NCBI GenBank assembly: GCA_025618425.1
Contig: CM046848.1
Span: forward strand, 29,009,092 to 29,073,091
Reading direction: 5' to 3'
Source of the DNA: Heliocidaris tuberculata
Lineage: Eukaryota > Echinodermata > Echinoidea > Camarodonta > Echinometridae
Length of the DNA: 64,000 bases
Part shown: in pieces, positions 1 through 11,589 of the stretch
Numbering within the stretch: position 1 is the first letter of the stretch
How the letters are laid out: each line of letters starts with the position of its first letter
Program-made: the position numbers and the translations under genes
The notes under the pieces: model-generated
The model's input: the letters and a program-made list of their open reading frames with translations, nothing else
What the model was told of the DNA's origin: nothing
Database searches by the model: none

Positions 1-1204
1 AAAGCTGGAACAAGCTTTTGAGGAACTCAGAGGGTCGGATGAAAACGGGTAGCAATTCTTATGAAGTATTTTTTTACAAATTAAATTTCTAGATTCTGCC
101 AAAATAAAGGATCAGTATGAATAATTATAGTTTGCATCAGATCGTTGAGATACATATAATTAGCGTTAGTGTTTAGAGCGTTCATATTGTGTGCATGGTG
201 TCTCGCTATGCCCCGTCGAGACATATAATTTTCAACGTGGCTCTGATCACAGTGCCTCTTTAATCGAGTGTTCTTATCGTTTAGGATAATTAAGGGGATG
301 TTGAATGGGTTTTAACTAATCCCCCCTTTTTTAGTTTACTTTGGCCTTATACAGGTGCATTACAAAATGTAACGGCACTTGACCATTGATTCATTAATGG
401 ATCAAGGCTTTGAGAAGGAATCTCAGATGGAGTCTTACGGCCACAAAGGTCATGGACCATTCAAGTTTTACCAACAGGCAATAAAATATAGTATAGGAAG
501 ATCTGCCCCGTGGGCCTACTTTAAAAAGGTGACAGTAGTACATCATTTTCTTAAAACGTTAAAGTATTCACTTTCCTCTTTCTCTTTTTATTCTTAAGTA
601 AAATTTCAAATGCTGTCATACTGCATGCTTTTAGAGACGAAACGAGGATGTCTGGATAGGGCCCAGTATTAGAATACCGTTTTCTGATTTTACTTCGTAC
701 CCGCATGGTTAGCAACATTCACAGTAATGATAAAGATGTCTCAATATATTTTTTTCATCGACTGCCAAAAGTTATTTTATCAATGGCCTGAAAATCTCAT
801 TTTGATGGACGTTCAGTGTTTGTAAAACATACTATTGATCGGGGGGGGGGGGGGGGGGTTCTCGCCTAATGCGGTATTCGGGCTTGTGCCGCTCTAATAG
901 GTCACTTAATTTGCAAACAAAAATCCATAAACATGGGGTATAATTTTGTGTTGGAAATTCCCTAAAAATGAGCCCCACTTTCAGATCTTGGTTAATGACG
1001 GTGACATTTTTCTGCCAAAATGACCCTTAAAAGTGGGTATGGGTTTCGAGGCTGCAGCCGCACAACCCGGCCCACACCAAATCAAAGTACACCAGAGGGG
1101 GGGGGGGGGGGGGGGGCTATTGATAGTGATAATGATGATAATCGTTTCTTTGATAGAGCTATTTCCATTTCACATTTAGTCAGTGCACTTTATCATCAGT
1201 CATA
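1..1204. other. Non-coding stretch with two poly-G runs
   Basis: I see no supportable gene here. The longest open frame (379-597) lacks any domain, codon bias or splice context. Two pure G runs of about 18-20 bases (near 841-859 and 1098-1117) interrupt otherwise AT-rich sequence. The second sits next to short GAT/GATAAT repeats. The segment is probably intergenic DNA or old transposon debris. Confidence 0.5.
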
Positions 1205-1502
1205 GGCTCAAATCCGGGGGGGGGGGGACAGGAGGACATGTCTCCCCCACCTTTTGAAGATAGGCGAATGCCCCCCCCCCCCACTTTTTTAATAACCCCC
1301 CCCCCCTTTTTTTTCTTTTTTTTTTTTTTTTGCTCGTCAGAGCATTTTGGAGGAAAACTAGAGCCCCCAAAATGCGTTAACCTTTTTAAAAAAAATTTGG
1401 GGGTTGTCAGAAAAAAAATATTCAGACATTTCGGACAGGTACAAAAGTTAAATCATGTGGTGACCCCCCACCCCCCGAATTTCAAAACGGATTTGCGCCA
1501 CT
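1205..1502 (+). mobile_element. Short G/C-run non-autonomous element, copy 1
   Basis: Both ends carry versions of a CAAATCCGGGGG / GGATTTGCGCC terminal motif. The interior has long C and T runs, a GGAGGAAAACTAGAGCCCC block and a CAGACATTTCGGACAGGTAC block. The same blocks recur in the opposite orientation at 25227-25474, so this is a dispersed repeat and not a gene. Open frames across it read only proline/phenylalanine from the C and T runs. I cannot assign a superfamily. Confidence 0.65.
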
Positions 1503-1549
1503 GTCATCACTGTTTTACAGAGAAGTTCTATATAAGAGTAACATAATTT

Positions 1550-2700
1550 GATGATAAAAATGAATACTGGTTTGTTCTCTTTTGTTAATGTCAAGATGTG
1601 CAACTGATTTAGAACCAAAATATCTAACGACGCAGACTTTCATTGAAAGCAGTGATACATTTTATGCCAGTAATTCAGTTATCGTGCTGAGCCTGAATAT
1701 GCCGAACATATTTTTAGCGTGTCGTGTCACGTGCGGCCATGTAACGTATGTTTACAGCTTTCTTAATCGAATACTGCAATAATTCAAAGAAAGAATCTCT
1801 CTTCGGACTGATAAACATGAGTTTTAAAAATGTATGTTGAGTACTGGTCATGCATTTTCACTGTGAACTGAAACTGTCTAGCGCTTATTCTGCATGACTG
1901 ATTATGTAGGAAATAGGAGCCATTGATTATTATGAGGTTTCGAATCATCAAAGGTAGAACAAATCGACCTTAACATCGCAGAACATCACAAACAGTGAAA
2001 AACACCGGACAAATATATCGATGGGTACATATAGGGCTACTCAAATATGTGGCGAAAGTTCAACTTTGGTTCACAGATTTGGTTCAAAGTTCGAATATTT
2101 TTAAACCATTTCTTGTCATATTTGTATCATGAGAGCATTTCAAGAGCAAGCCTATTCCTGAGACATTTTACTGTCATATTCCTCTACATTGGAATAAAAA
2201 GAATGAGAAGGCTCACACATCATTTTCACCTATTCTAGAACCCAACTTTCTCTTTAATGGTACCGGGGGCTAAACTCAGAAATAACTTGCTTTACAAAGA
2301 GATTTTCCTTGGGATGAAGCATTGAATATACTATCATTACCTCGGTCTTACCCGAGGTTCCATTATAAGGCACTCAAGCAATCAAAGGACAATGCTTTCT
2401 TTCTACCGGGTGCCCTTTCATTTCAAAATAAGCAAAAGAATTAAGAGAAATCAAAGAGTCGTTATCAAGGATTATTTTAATTCATTGTCCGTTGACTTTG
2501 CCAAAGGATGTTCGTGATTTGGCAAGGATTTGAATCATTTGATCCGCACTTTGATGACTTATCCACTGAGTACATTAAAACCCTATTTTAATCAAAGCTA
2601 TCGGCTAGTCGGTTGTGTTAAACAATGCTTTTGAATTTTTCTTAGAGAGAGAATCACACTAGAAATCCTATTACAAATGCGATAAAGGATGACCTCTATG
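1550..2700. other. Non-coding, no recognisable feature
   Basis: This is AT-rich single-copy-looking sequence. Small open frames at 1582-1782 and 2047-2238 show no motif and no splice-site pairing that I can support. Nothing else is seen. Confidence 0.4.
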
Positions 2701-2727
2701 TCGTATGTGTAATCTTGGTCAATGCCA

Positions 2728-3438
2728 CACTGTAAAAAAATGCGACATGTGACATGTTTATTTCTGTGACAGATTTAAAACACTGCGACGTGTTTATATA
2801 TTGTACGGGTTTAAGAGCTAAACACATGTGTTTAAGAGCTAAACACATGTGCCTATTTTTTTCATCTTTCAGCACGCCTTAGGTGTTTACTAGATAAACA
2901 TGTTTACCTTTTAAATGGTTCCAATGTATAGGCTAAACACCAAATGTTTACACCTTAATCATTTAGTGTTTACACCTGTTTAAATACTAAACAGTGTGTG
3001 TGATTATGGTGTAAACACCACGTGTTTATATATTGTAGCTAAGTTAGGAGCTAAACACATTCTGTGCTTATTTTCATCACGCCTAGGTGTTTATTAGATA
3101 AACATGCTTACCTTTTAAATGGTTCTAATGTATAGGCTAAACGCCAAATGTTTACACCATAATCACACACACTGTTTAGTATTTAAACAGCTGTAAACAC
3201 CAAATGATTATTTTGTAAACATTTGGTGTTTAGCCTATACATTAGAACCATTTAAAAGGTAAACATGTTCATCTAGTAAACACCTAAGGCGTGCTGAAAG
3301 ATGAAAAAAATAGGCACATGTGTTTAGCTCTTAAACACATGGGTTTAGCTCTTAAACCCGTACAATATATAAACACGTCGCAGTGTTTTAAATCTGTCAC
3401 AGAAAAGTGTTTAGAAACTAAACAAATTTTTTACAGTG
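2728..3438. mobile_element. 711-bp foldback element with CACTGTAAAAAA termini
   Basis: The outer ends are inverted (CACTGTAAAAAA at the left, TTTTTTACAGTG at the right). A left arm (about 2728-2990) is repeated as its reverse complement in a right arm (about 3190-3438). Shared blocks include TTAAGAGCTAAACACATG, the GCACGCCTTAGGTGTTTACTAG block and the TTTAAATGGTT block. Between the arms lies a second, partial direct copy of the left arm (about 3020-3190), so the element has been internally duplicated. The words TAAACA and TGTTTA recur throughout. No open frame of useful length is present, so it is non-autonomous. Target duplication could not be defined. Confidence 0.8.
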
Positions 3439-3473
3439 CATGAATTCGTATTATGGCGACATGTTATTTGATA

Positions 3474-3600
3474 ATTCATAATTGTGTGATATCAATGTTA
3501 CTCATGTATTCATTTTTTTCGTAGCAAAAATTAATAAGTCATAATTGTGTGATATCAATGTTACTCATGCATTAATTTTTTTTTCGTAGCAAGTCAAAGA
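3474..3600. repeat. About 65-bp tandem duplication next to the foldback
   Basis: A unit containing TCATAATTGTGTGATATCAA, a TTACTCATG block and a TTTTTTTCGTAGCAA block occurs twice head to tail (about 3474-3533 and 3538-3600) with few differences. It starts only about 35 bp from the right end of the foldback element. Confidence 0.8.
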
Positions 3601-5110
3601 ACTAATAAACAATTAATGTATAATACACTGCATAAATATGATATCATTGTTATTTATTTTAAGAACAGTGCTTTCATGCTCTCAAATTTAATCTTAAAAG
3701 AAACAATCAGTTTTGATACCAAAGGAGGAGAACAATATCATTTTTCTGTAACGACAGTCCCTGAAATCAAAGAAAACTATTCCTTTAAAAGGGTATCTAT
3801 ACCATCTGTTGACGTCGGACAAATGTATTTCTTTATATCTAGGTTACTTTTTACTTGTTTAAAGAGGGTATCTACCATCTTTTGACGTCAGACAAATTTA
3901 TTTCTTTACATTTTTTTACTTTTGTCAACAGAATGATTGTACTCATGCATGATTATGTAAACCAAAAGCAACCATTCCGCATTAATAATGAAAATGTTAA
4001 TCTGCTAAAGCTACAGGCATGAAGTTCATCTATTTTATGTTATAACAATCAGTGACAATGCAGATAACAATATATTGTTAATTATGTACCTTCTTCTTTT
4101 AATCCAATAGTTGTAAGTTATGGATCATATGTTGTTCAGTAAGTTGTGAATTTTCTGTTATCTATAAGACGATTACCTCATAGGGAAATTACCCAGTATC
4201 TCCCTAAATGAATTAGCCTACACAAATAGGAAGCAGCAGGAGTGTTAACTGGGGTAATTGTCCTGGGTTAAATGTCTGCATGATCGTGATGATAATTATC
4301 TTTAGCGTTTAGATTTGGTTGTTTAAGAGAGTATTTGTCCTAGGGTGTAATTGTCTAGATACGACTGGCAGTGCTTATCAGTAGTCAGTCCAAAGCTAAG
4401 TTCTGCCCCCCAAAGAAAAAAAAACAACAACAACATACAAACAACAAAAACAACAACAACAACAACAACAAACAAACAAAACAAAAAGACACCAAAAAAA
4501 AAGGAAGATAAAAATCAAATTCAAAGAGCAAATCACTGAAACCAATGTGTAAAGGATACAGAAATGTTTTGAATCACTCAAAAAGTTCCCAAATTTTCAA
4601 ACGATTTTTTACATAGCGGGATGTGTAAATGCATCGGTTTCATAATTCTCATAAGACGTGACTCTTTTCCATCATGAAATTCCCAAATCAAGGTCAATGA
4701 TTTCTCAAGATCTTTGTGCTCATCCTATATATTAATCACTGACTTGCATCGAGCCGAGTCAATCAAATCACGACCAAATGTCAGACGTCAAAGAAAATAA
4801 TTTAATAGCAAAAATTCAGCCAAGCAGAAAGTCACCAACTGTTGTCTCTACAACGGTGTATACATGCAGGTATAGGAGCAAAGAAGTCACGTCTTACTAT
4901 ATAGTGAAAGGGGTAAGGTGTTCTTTTATTCTTCAAATTACACCAAAATGGGCAGCATATGCAGGATTCCTGTTTTAAGATGTTTTATAATATAAGGGCA
5001 GGTCCTAGTTAATGTGCGTCAGATACGTTACCAAGGTATTGTATAAGCCTATCATCGAATTGTGAAAATGAATTGACATAAAATTATCATTTTACTTGAT
5101 ATGTTGCCAC
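3601..5110. other. Non-coding with CAA-rich microsatellite
   Basis: No gene is supported. A short repeated phrase (GGGTATCTA followed by CCATCTGTTGACGTC or CCATCTTTTGACGTC) occurs at about 3789-3815 and 3866-3890. From 4418 to 4500 the + strand is an imperfect (CAA)n/(AAC)n tract that generates spurious threonine/asparagine or cysteine-rich frames on both strands. Nothing else is recognisable. Confidence 0.6.
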
Positions 5111-5114
5111 GGTC

Positions 5115-5254
5115 AGGGGAGCGTTTCATCAATCGTTTTGTCAGTGATTTTTACCGACAACTGTTATAAGCTACTGAAATCCTTGCATCTGATTGGCTGA
5201 GAGCAAATTTGTCAGTAAAAATCACTGACAAAACGCTTGATGAAACGCTCCCCT
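5115..5254. mobile_element. 140-bp MITE with long terminal inverted repeats
   Basis: The left end begins AGGGGAGCGTTTCATCAA and continues TCGTTTTGTCAGTGATTTTTAC. The right end is its reverse complement over about 40 bp (GTAAAAATCACTGACAAAAC and on to CGCTCCCCT). Both ends are flanked by GGTC, a plausible 4-bp target duplication. The centre is only about 60 bp and includes a CTGATTGGCTGAGAGCAA segment. This is a classic miniature inverted-repeat element. The superfamily is not determined. Confidence 0.85.
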
Positions 5255-5259
5255 GGTCC

Positions 5260-6250
5260 AAGCTCTAGGAGGGCTATCAGCTTGATACAGTCATCAGCTA
5301 TACTAAAATATTCGTTGTGACCGGTAATGTATGGGACAAAATTAGCTTGGACTTGCCCAAGAAGAAAAGTCAGATTCGAAAACAGTGTTGCTGCCTATAT
5401 ACTCCCGTATGGTATGTTCTGCGCCAGTTTTAGAGCGATCAGCTCAATCCGATAGTGCACTGATATCGAACCTGTAAAGGTCGGTATACATCTGACCGAC
5501 TTTTCAAGCTAGCTCGAGAATGAAATTGCGCCTTTCCATTCAAACGCAAATAATGAGGATAAATCATGATTCAAAGTAGACAGGGATTGCTAAATGTCAT
5601 AATTTTTCTGAATTCCTCCACTGAAAGTAACCGCATGATTGCAATTAGATTCAAATCTGGAAACTACTTTCTAAGTAACGTTTTATTCCAAATTATTTGT
5701 TTCTAAAGCTAAGGAATTTTTTTTGAATTTTCTTTAGAAAGCAGTCAGTATGATGAGATTGAACAAAAACCAGAGAGCAAAAAGAAATGATATAAAAAAG
5801 ACCACAACTTCGAGAGAAAGGGGAAAAAATAAACATGTGCAAGGGTGAATGAAAAAAAGTTGGTCTTCGACTGAGTTTCAAAAGCCATAGCAACAGTTAC
5901 TGAAATAAATACAAGCATATGAATTTTCTACATCATAAAACGATCATTTACAAGATAAAGAACATATCACATTATACGTTTCAAACTCACTTGGTAACGG
6001 TGACCTATGAACTAAATAAGCTACATGTTCAAAGAAATTACATCAGTATATTTTGCATTCTGCTCATGCGCTATAACCCATTAATAAATGCGTGCACGTC
6101 ATTTTCTTTACACGAACGAGGCGCATTGTGAACATTTCACAAACAACGTTCTCATTCTACACTATTTATTTCCGTTCCTTTATTTTTGAGCGGTTTGAAT
6201 GCCTCTATGCTCTACTGACTAAAAACTTGTGCAAAAATCCTTAATTTCCA
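5260..6250. other. Non-coding, no recognisable feature
   Basis: This is AT-rich sequence without repeats that I can identify. Small open frames at 5693-5893 (-) and 5919-6131 (+) have no domain or splice support. Confidence 0.4.
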
Positions 6251-6251
6251 A

Positions 6252-6420
6252 ACGCGATGGCTCAGTGGTAGAGCAGTGGTCTCGTAACAGGGCCCGGAGG
6301 ACCCAGGTTCGAAACCAAGTGGATGCGCTGGTGCCCTTTGGTAAGGCATTAATCCTCATTACCAAGTCATCGGTTCCCTGGTTGCTTACTTACAAGCATA
6401 CACTCGCATTCTAGGAGTCA
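6252..6420 (+). mobile_element. tRNA-derived SINE (Thr-like head)
   Basis: The head reads as a degenerate tRNA. The A-box-like segment is TGGCTCAGTGGTAGAGCA, the anticodon-loop region is TCTCGTAAC (CGT, threonine-like), and the B-box is GGTTCGAAACC. It is followed by a tail (TGCCCTTTGGTAAGGCAT, CCTCATTACC) resembling the TGCCCTTGAGCAAGGCAT tail seen in the SINE at 41129. The tRNA acceptor stem does not pair and there is no discrete tRNA 3' end, so a functional tRNA gene is unlikely. Confidence 0.7.
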
Positions 6421-6927
6421 GATAAAAATAGACCGTCAAACCAACCATCAAAACAAAAGGGTTGTACATATCAAGAAATAGAAAAGGGATACGATATGTA
6501 GGTGTAATTAATATGTGTCAGTGTGAACGTGATTTGTAATGGATAATTGTTTTTATAACGTGAATGGAAACGTCGATAGACTGACATTTAGGACACATTT
6601 TGAGGACGTCACCGCATCACAAAGTACATTCATAATGTTGTTGATCTGCTTTCTTCGGGGTTATCCAGTGTCCTCATTTTTCTGTTTCCCGTTTTACTGT
6701 CGTTTTACCATTCTCTTATTTTTTCTCGATTTCCTATCTCTTTCCTGTCTTTATAGTCATTGATTTTTACATTTCATCTTACTAATATTTTGTTTCTTTT
6801 TAGAAACATTTTTTCATGATTAGTGCATAACCATTTACAAAATTAATACATCACCCATATGATATGGGCCTTGTAGCCTATGATACCATTATATTTTAAT
6901 AACGGAATTACGTCAATATATATAGCT

Positions 6928-7135
6928 TTAAAGGGAAAGTCCACCCTGATATTAAGTTGGTTTTAAAATAGGACAAAAGAAGCATCAAAATAACAGAAAC
7001 AGCTCAATGGAAGTTTGAGCAAAATCCAATAACAAAATAAGAAAGTTATGTATTGTTGAAGTTGTAATCAATCAAACACAAACTGGCACCTCCATGACGT
7101 ATCTTGCGAGCTCCTCTCCCATTTGCACTGTACAC
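6928..7135 (+). mobile_element. Partial TTAA-flanked foldback element (AGGGAAA family)
   Basis: It starts with TTAA then AGGGAAAGTCCACCCTGAT, followed by the family's internal phrases (AAGTTTGAGCAAAATCC, AAGAAAGTTATG, GTTGTAATCA, CTCCCATTTG). This is a diverged left half of the family represented in full at 44093, 60007 and 62362. No matching right end was located. Confidence 0.6.
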
Positions 7136-7329
7136 AAAAATTCATAACTTTTAATTTCCTTTGTTTTTTGATGAGGGAATCGATTTTTATCATACAGGTT
7201 TTGTGTAAAAGCATAAGTGAAATGATTATATCTAGTGTGCATGTATGATAAAATATTTTCTTTAGAGAAAATGGAAATTATGATTTTCTCAGTTTTATTT
7301 ATGGTAAATAATTGCAAAATTAGCTGTTA

Positions 7330-8912
7330 TTTGATAACAAATATTTTGATTAACATACTTGTCAACAGTTTTAATTAATTTAGATGCATTGATATAAATT
7401 TGTTTCTATAAAATGACCTTCAAGTATGTTTAATCATGTTTGTATCATGTTCACAGTATTGCTGATATAAGCAATGCTTATCAGCGTTCAGGTCATAATT
7501 AGGGAACCATCAAAATTATCGACATGACGTACATTGATTGCCCTAATTGTGAAATAAGATAATGAATCAATGACAGTGCAATTACCGAAAATTTTGGTCC
7601 AGCAAGTCTCCGAGCATGAGTTTCAACTGCAATCACTCTGACAGGGGCGTATCAAGAGAGTAATAAACTGTGGGGGGGGGGGCGGAATCCTCAGACGGGT
7701 GGGAATGGATGAGAGTAGAATATATCAATGTACTTGAGCAGCCCATCATGTCGTACACCCACTGCATGTTGTACTTATTTTCATGGGCTTTAAAACGGGG
7801 GGGGGGGGGGGGGGGGTCTACGCCGTTTACGTCCCTCTCCCCATATGCTAGATATGCCACTGCTTTGATATCATCCCCTTATCATAATGTTTCAATAAAA
7901 TGTTGTCTCTGCTCAAAGCTTGCATCCTTACCCAGCTAGCCTTAGAAACGCTGCTCAGCAAACATTATACGAGGTATTACCGTTTCCAGTTACCGATAGT
8001 CGATACGGAGTGCAAACATGCACGGCCTAGTAACGTGAAGCAAGACTTCATAATATCGCTCCACGTCATTTGCGTATTTACTGAGCTCCTACTAACCTTA
8101 ACTGAGCTTCAAACATTGGACGCATATCGACACTTGACAATAAATAATGTAAGATTTGGTTGCCAAGTAACCGAGCTCTTTAGAACTGCAAGACATATAC
8201 GAATAAAGCAACACGTTATTGCCTCCGTCAAAGGGAATGAATAATACATTGCGTATGTGTGACTCTTGATCGTCAAAAGAAACTGGTGGATTTCTTGCTA
8301 AAAGCATGATTAATGTTTAAAGATGATGTCAAATGTACAGAATAAGAAAGCCTTAACTGTTCTTTCTGTGCTGCTGCATGGCACTCGTGCATGACGCTAA
8401 ACAATGTTTTCATTGACCCAGTTGATTCTTTTCCCTTCAAACAAATACAACATAAACAAAAAATATCAATTTCCAATGATTTTATAAAGCACATTGCCTT
8501 TGCGTTAGGAATAGAGAGCTCTGAAATTATATCCAAGATTATATAATTTTTACAACAAGAGAGAAGATTTTAATCCTTTTCCTAGAAAATTCTGTGGAAC
8601 ATGAAACGTTAGAAAGTATAGACTTACTATATAAATTGCATTGGAATGTTATACGATAAAACATCTTTTACAACTGATAGAATACGTCACAATATCTACT
8701 GGGGCTATATATCCTCATACGAGCATGTATTATTCATGCAAGAATAGGTTACTAGCTTTAGGCCTATACTTTTCAACTTCCCTATGAATTTTAGAGTATC
8801 TTTTTAGAATTCAACTACCAAGGAGTCTCGTGGCATATCCAGCAAAGATAGAAGATATTTTGGAGTGAAGTGGTTTAAATTAATCATATCTCCTAATCCG
8901 AAAGGTGACCTT
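7330..8912. other. Non-coding with G-run repeats
   Basis: Two G runs (about 7671-7683 and 7797-7816) bracket a 110-bp segment and look like the poly-G transposon debris elsewhere in the window. The 114-codon frame at 7900-8244 and the overlapping - frames at 8098-8536 have no motifs. I treat them as chance. Confidence 0.45.
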
Positions 8913-9030
8913 ATCATCTACGTTATAAAGATCAACGAATCCCGGGAAACCTTGAGTCAAATAACTCAATTCCAAAGCAAAAACAAAAACATAGAGTAAA
9001 TAGATTAAGTTGTTTTTTTAATGTGAGCAA
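8913..9030. repeat. 118-bp segment duplicated at 13533-13650, copy 1
   Basis: This block starts ATCATCTACGTTATAAAG, carries AACGAATCCCGGGAAACC in the middle and ends TTAATGTGAGCAA. It recurs in the same orientation 4.6 kb downstream with a single visible base difference (CAATT versus CAGTT). Such identity is far higher than that of the other repeats here. It marks a recent duplication or a young dispersed element. Confidence 0.9.
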
Positions 9031-9217
9031 GATAAATAATTTTTCTATAATGAATCTATCGCATGAGTTTTATCAGTCAAAGGTTGGGACAGTTTATAGC
9101 AAATTATGCTCAATGAAAACTTGAAGAAATGAGCTAGAAATCTTGTAAAAATTAAGTTTATCCCTCTTCTGTCTTACAGTCCATCTAATGTCTTTTTAAT
9201 TTCTCTTTGTCTCTGTC

Positions 9218-9423
9218 TCTTCACCTTCCATCTCTCTCTCTCTCTCTCCCTCTTTCTCTCTCCCTCTCCCTCTCCCCCTCTCTCCTCTCCCTATTTCCCC
9301 TCTCTCTCCCTCTCACCCTCTCTCCCCCTCTCCCTCTCTATATATCTCTCTCATATCCCCTCGCGTACCTTTTCCCACCTTTCTGTAGTATTTCCTTATA
9401 TATATTTAATATATATATATATA

Positions 9424-9460
<37 letters not shown>
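9218..9460. repeat. (TC)n then (TA)n compound microsatellite
   Basis: About 150 bases of imperfect CT/CCCT repeat are followed by ATATATTTAATATATAT-type alternating TA from about 9395 to 9460. The leucine/serine-rich open frame across it is an artefact. Confidence 0.9.
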
Positions 9461-9463
<3 letters not shown>

Positions 9464-9469
9464 TTGTTT

Positions 9470-10230
9470 TAATCTGTGATTTCCTACAATGAACAATGAA
9501 TTGTACAGATAACTTTTCCAATTTACAAAGATTTCGGTTGATAAGCCATATGCACCATTGGGCCTACAACATGTATGTTGTCACTCAATTTAGAAAAGAA
9601 AAATCACAGACTTACAAAGGCTTACTAATCGTTTAAAAGTACTGGTTCACAAAGACGACTCTCCAATGGAATCGCCAATATTATGTCAGTGTACTTGTTA
9701 GGTAATCTGATAGAAATAGGTCAGTGTTTTCTTGTTTTGGGTTTTTTTTTTCTTGAAGCATCTGGAGACGGGCCACATTGACAATAAGTTTGTCTTGAAT
9801 CAATGAATCCGGAAAGAAGTCTACTAATTATTCTTAGAAATTACCCATTGGGCAGATGAATAAAAAACCTTCCCCCTCCAAAGAAATATTTTCTTTTAAG
9901 ATATCAGTAGTCTCTGGAACAGGAGTACCATAATATAAATTTTAATAGATCTGAGCGCTATGAAGAATTTCTCCCGATACCCCTGCCCCACCCCTTTTTG
10001 CTCGATCCTGAACAAACTTCTATATGCTTTTTTTTCTTTAATTCTAAAATGCCACGTGCATATTAAAGGCCTAACATTAAATAGTTTGGAGGTCCACAAT
10101 ACTTGAGTGAAAACGTGACATAGATATATTTTTACATCATTATTAATATACCCAAGGTCAAGGGTATTTGGTTTAAAAGTGACAGCTCTGAGCAGGTTTC
10201 GAATGTACAACCCTGGTGTACCAAAATCCC
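9470..10230. other. Non-coding, upstream of the signal-peptide exon
   Basis: No repeat or gene is recognised. The 171-codon frame on the - strand (9896-10411) overlaps the probable promoter of the + strand gene, has no domain and ends without splice signals. I treat it as chance. Confidence 0.4.
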
Positions 10231-10234
10231 ACAG

Positions 10235-10535
10235 GCGCCAAACACAAGTGGCGCCGCGCTTAGCATTTTTGGAGTCGGTGGCGAACACACATTCTACACA
10301 CACATGAATGTGTACACCAATATACCAGCGCAAATGCCGAGAGCTTGAGTCGAGTTGCACAGCCGTATAGCGTACCGTTAGTATAGTGGTTTCGTCGCAT
10401 ATCTCGCCCATTCATATCAACCAACGCCAGCGCCCGCACATTCTTCAATACACTACCAGAACTGAATCATGGATGTTTAATTTGGAATTTTGCCGTGGAA
10501 ACTGATACAATTTGTGCTGATATTTGGAACTAGCC
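10235..10535 (+). promoter_or_regulatory. CpG-rich putative promoter and 5' leader
   Basis: Between about 10240 and 10445 the CpG density is visibly higher than in the surroundings (GGCGCCGCGC-like clusters, GTCGTCGCATATCTCGCCC-like stretches, CGCCAGCGCCCGCAC). This is as expected for an unmethylated promoter ahead of the signal-peptide exon. No convincing TATA box is seen. If transcription starts above 10469, two short upstream ORFs would lie in the leader (ATG at 10469, four codons, and ATG at 10473, eleven codons). Both end before the main ATG and could dampen translation. The transcription start itself is not visible. Confidence 0.45.
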
Positions 10536-10626
10536 ATGGCTACTCATATCATCTTTATAAGCTTGCTGTTCGTATTATTTGTTCTTCTTCTACCTTGCCC
10601 TCTTACTGCTAAAAAGTCCGAACCTG
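10536..10626 (+). CDS. NPDC1: NPDC1-like protein, exon 1 (signal peptide)
   Basis: First coding exon of a secreted or type I membrane protein. The ATG at 10536 lies in GCCATGG, a near-ideal Kozak context. A TTG-started extension upstream is not credible. The 30 codons encode a short polar N-terminus, a hydrophobic core of about 18 residues rich in Ile, Leu, Val and Phe, and a small-residue cleavage region ending in Leu-Thr-Ala before Lys-Lys. This is a typical signal peptide. The exon ends one base into a codon, followed by donor GTAAGT. Joining to the acceptor at 20261 restores a Glu codon and an open frame into the cysteine-rich exon. The frame also stays open past the donor into the intron, but without meaning. 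The assignment to NPDC1 rests on the next exon. The exon itself only says secretory or membrane protein. Confidence 0.65.
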
Positions 10627-10910
10627 GTAAGTGTAAAATCCTGTGCCTTTTCACAGGTGGTTACGGCTGTCAGCTGTTTGACTTTACGCCGTCGCTGCCG
10701 TATGGCTGTATGGGCATGGCCATGGTTGTGCTGGGCTGGGTGTTGGCTTCATGCCCCACTTATTGATATTTGTGGGGTTATTCTAATTGTATGTCTGTGG
10801 TGATAACATTGAAAACAAAAAGTTTGATACATAATAGTCCTTGTTTTCGAACAGTGCTGTACTGTAATTAAAATGCTTTTATTTCCAAATAGACGTCAAT
10901 ATTGTTTGAA

Positions 10911-11192
10911 ATTATTTATTGAGAATCAACCCTACATTTTTCCAAATTCTTTATTCAGTTGGTGTTTTATAATAGTATTATATTGAATATTATAAACAAG
11001 TGAATGAGAACATTCATAGATATAATAGTATTATGTTTCTTGTATTATATTATTCTTATATTCTTATATTATTTCTTGAGAATCAACCCTACATTTTTCC
11101 AAATTTTTTATTCAGTTAGTGTTTTATAATAGTATTATATTGAATATTATAAACAAGTGAATGAGAACATTCATAGATATAATAGTATTATA
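10911..11192. repeat. 157-bp tandem duplication
   Basis: The block GAGAATCAACCCTACATTTT (10921) recurs at 11078, and the copies stay aligned through GAATGAGAACATTCATAG and a TATAATAGTATTAT end with very few differences. The right copy ends exactly where the TTAA element at 11193 begins. Confidence 0.9.
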
Positions 11193-11588
11193 TTAAAGGT
11201 ACTTAGCACTTATACATGTACAAGCTTATCTGAAGCTTATCTGCAGAGCTCTCTTAATTTTGAAGTTGTGTGAGTATGCAATAAATTGCAAAAGATTTAT
11301 AATTGGAAAACTTGTGTGGATGTGAAAAAGGATAAATAATTTGATTTTGAGTAAGTAATAACAACAATTTGGTAACACTTTATGTATTTTTTTTACATGT
11401 ACTTGCGTTGATTGCTGAATAGCTCCCTCTGCCACAAAATCAAGATTTTTGTTTCTTACAAAGGAGTTATAGAACTTGTGACCTTGAAATTTCATGGCTA
11501 GTATCTACAGGATATTTACTAAACTTATGCAAAGTTTCGCCGAATTTTGTGTAAGTCTGCAAAAGGAATGCAGTACATGTACCTTTAA
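11193..11588 (-). mobile_element. TTAA-flanked MITE, AGGTACTT family, copy 1
   Basis: It starts TTAAAGGTACTT and ends GTACCTTTAA. Its interior matches, as reverse complement, the element at 15211-15602: shared blocks such as AGCTCCCTCTG, TTGGTAACAC, CCTTGAAATTTCAT, GCAAAGTTTCG and GTGTAAGTCTGCAAAAGG. It is about 395 bp, has no coding capacity and its termini are imperfectly inverted. TTAA at both ends fits a piggyBac-like or Kolobok-like transposition target. Confidence 0.8.
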
Positions 11589-11589
11589 G

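Noticed and set aside
6252..6325. Functional tRNA-Thr gene
   Set aside because: Boxes A and B are present but the acceptor stem does not pair and a SINE tail follows. Treated as SINE.
7900..8244. 114-codon + strand frame
   Set aside because: No motif, cross-matched by - strand frames of similar length, and next to G-run debris.
9896..10411. 171-codon open frame on the - strand
   Set aside because: No domain or codon bias, overlaps the CpG-rich putative promoter of the + strand signal exon, and lacks splice-bounded conservation evidence. Long chance frames occur in CpG-richer DNA.
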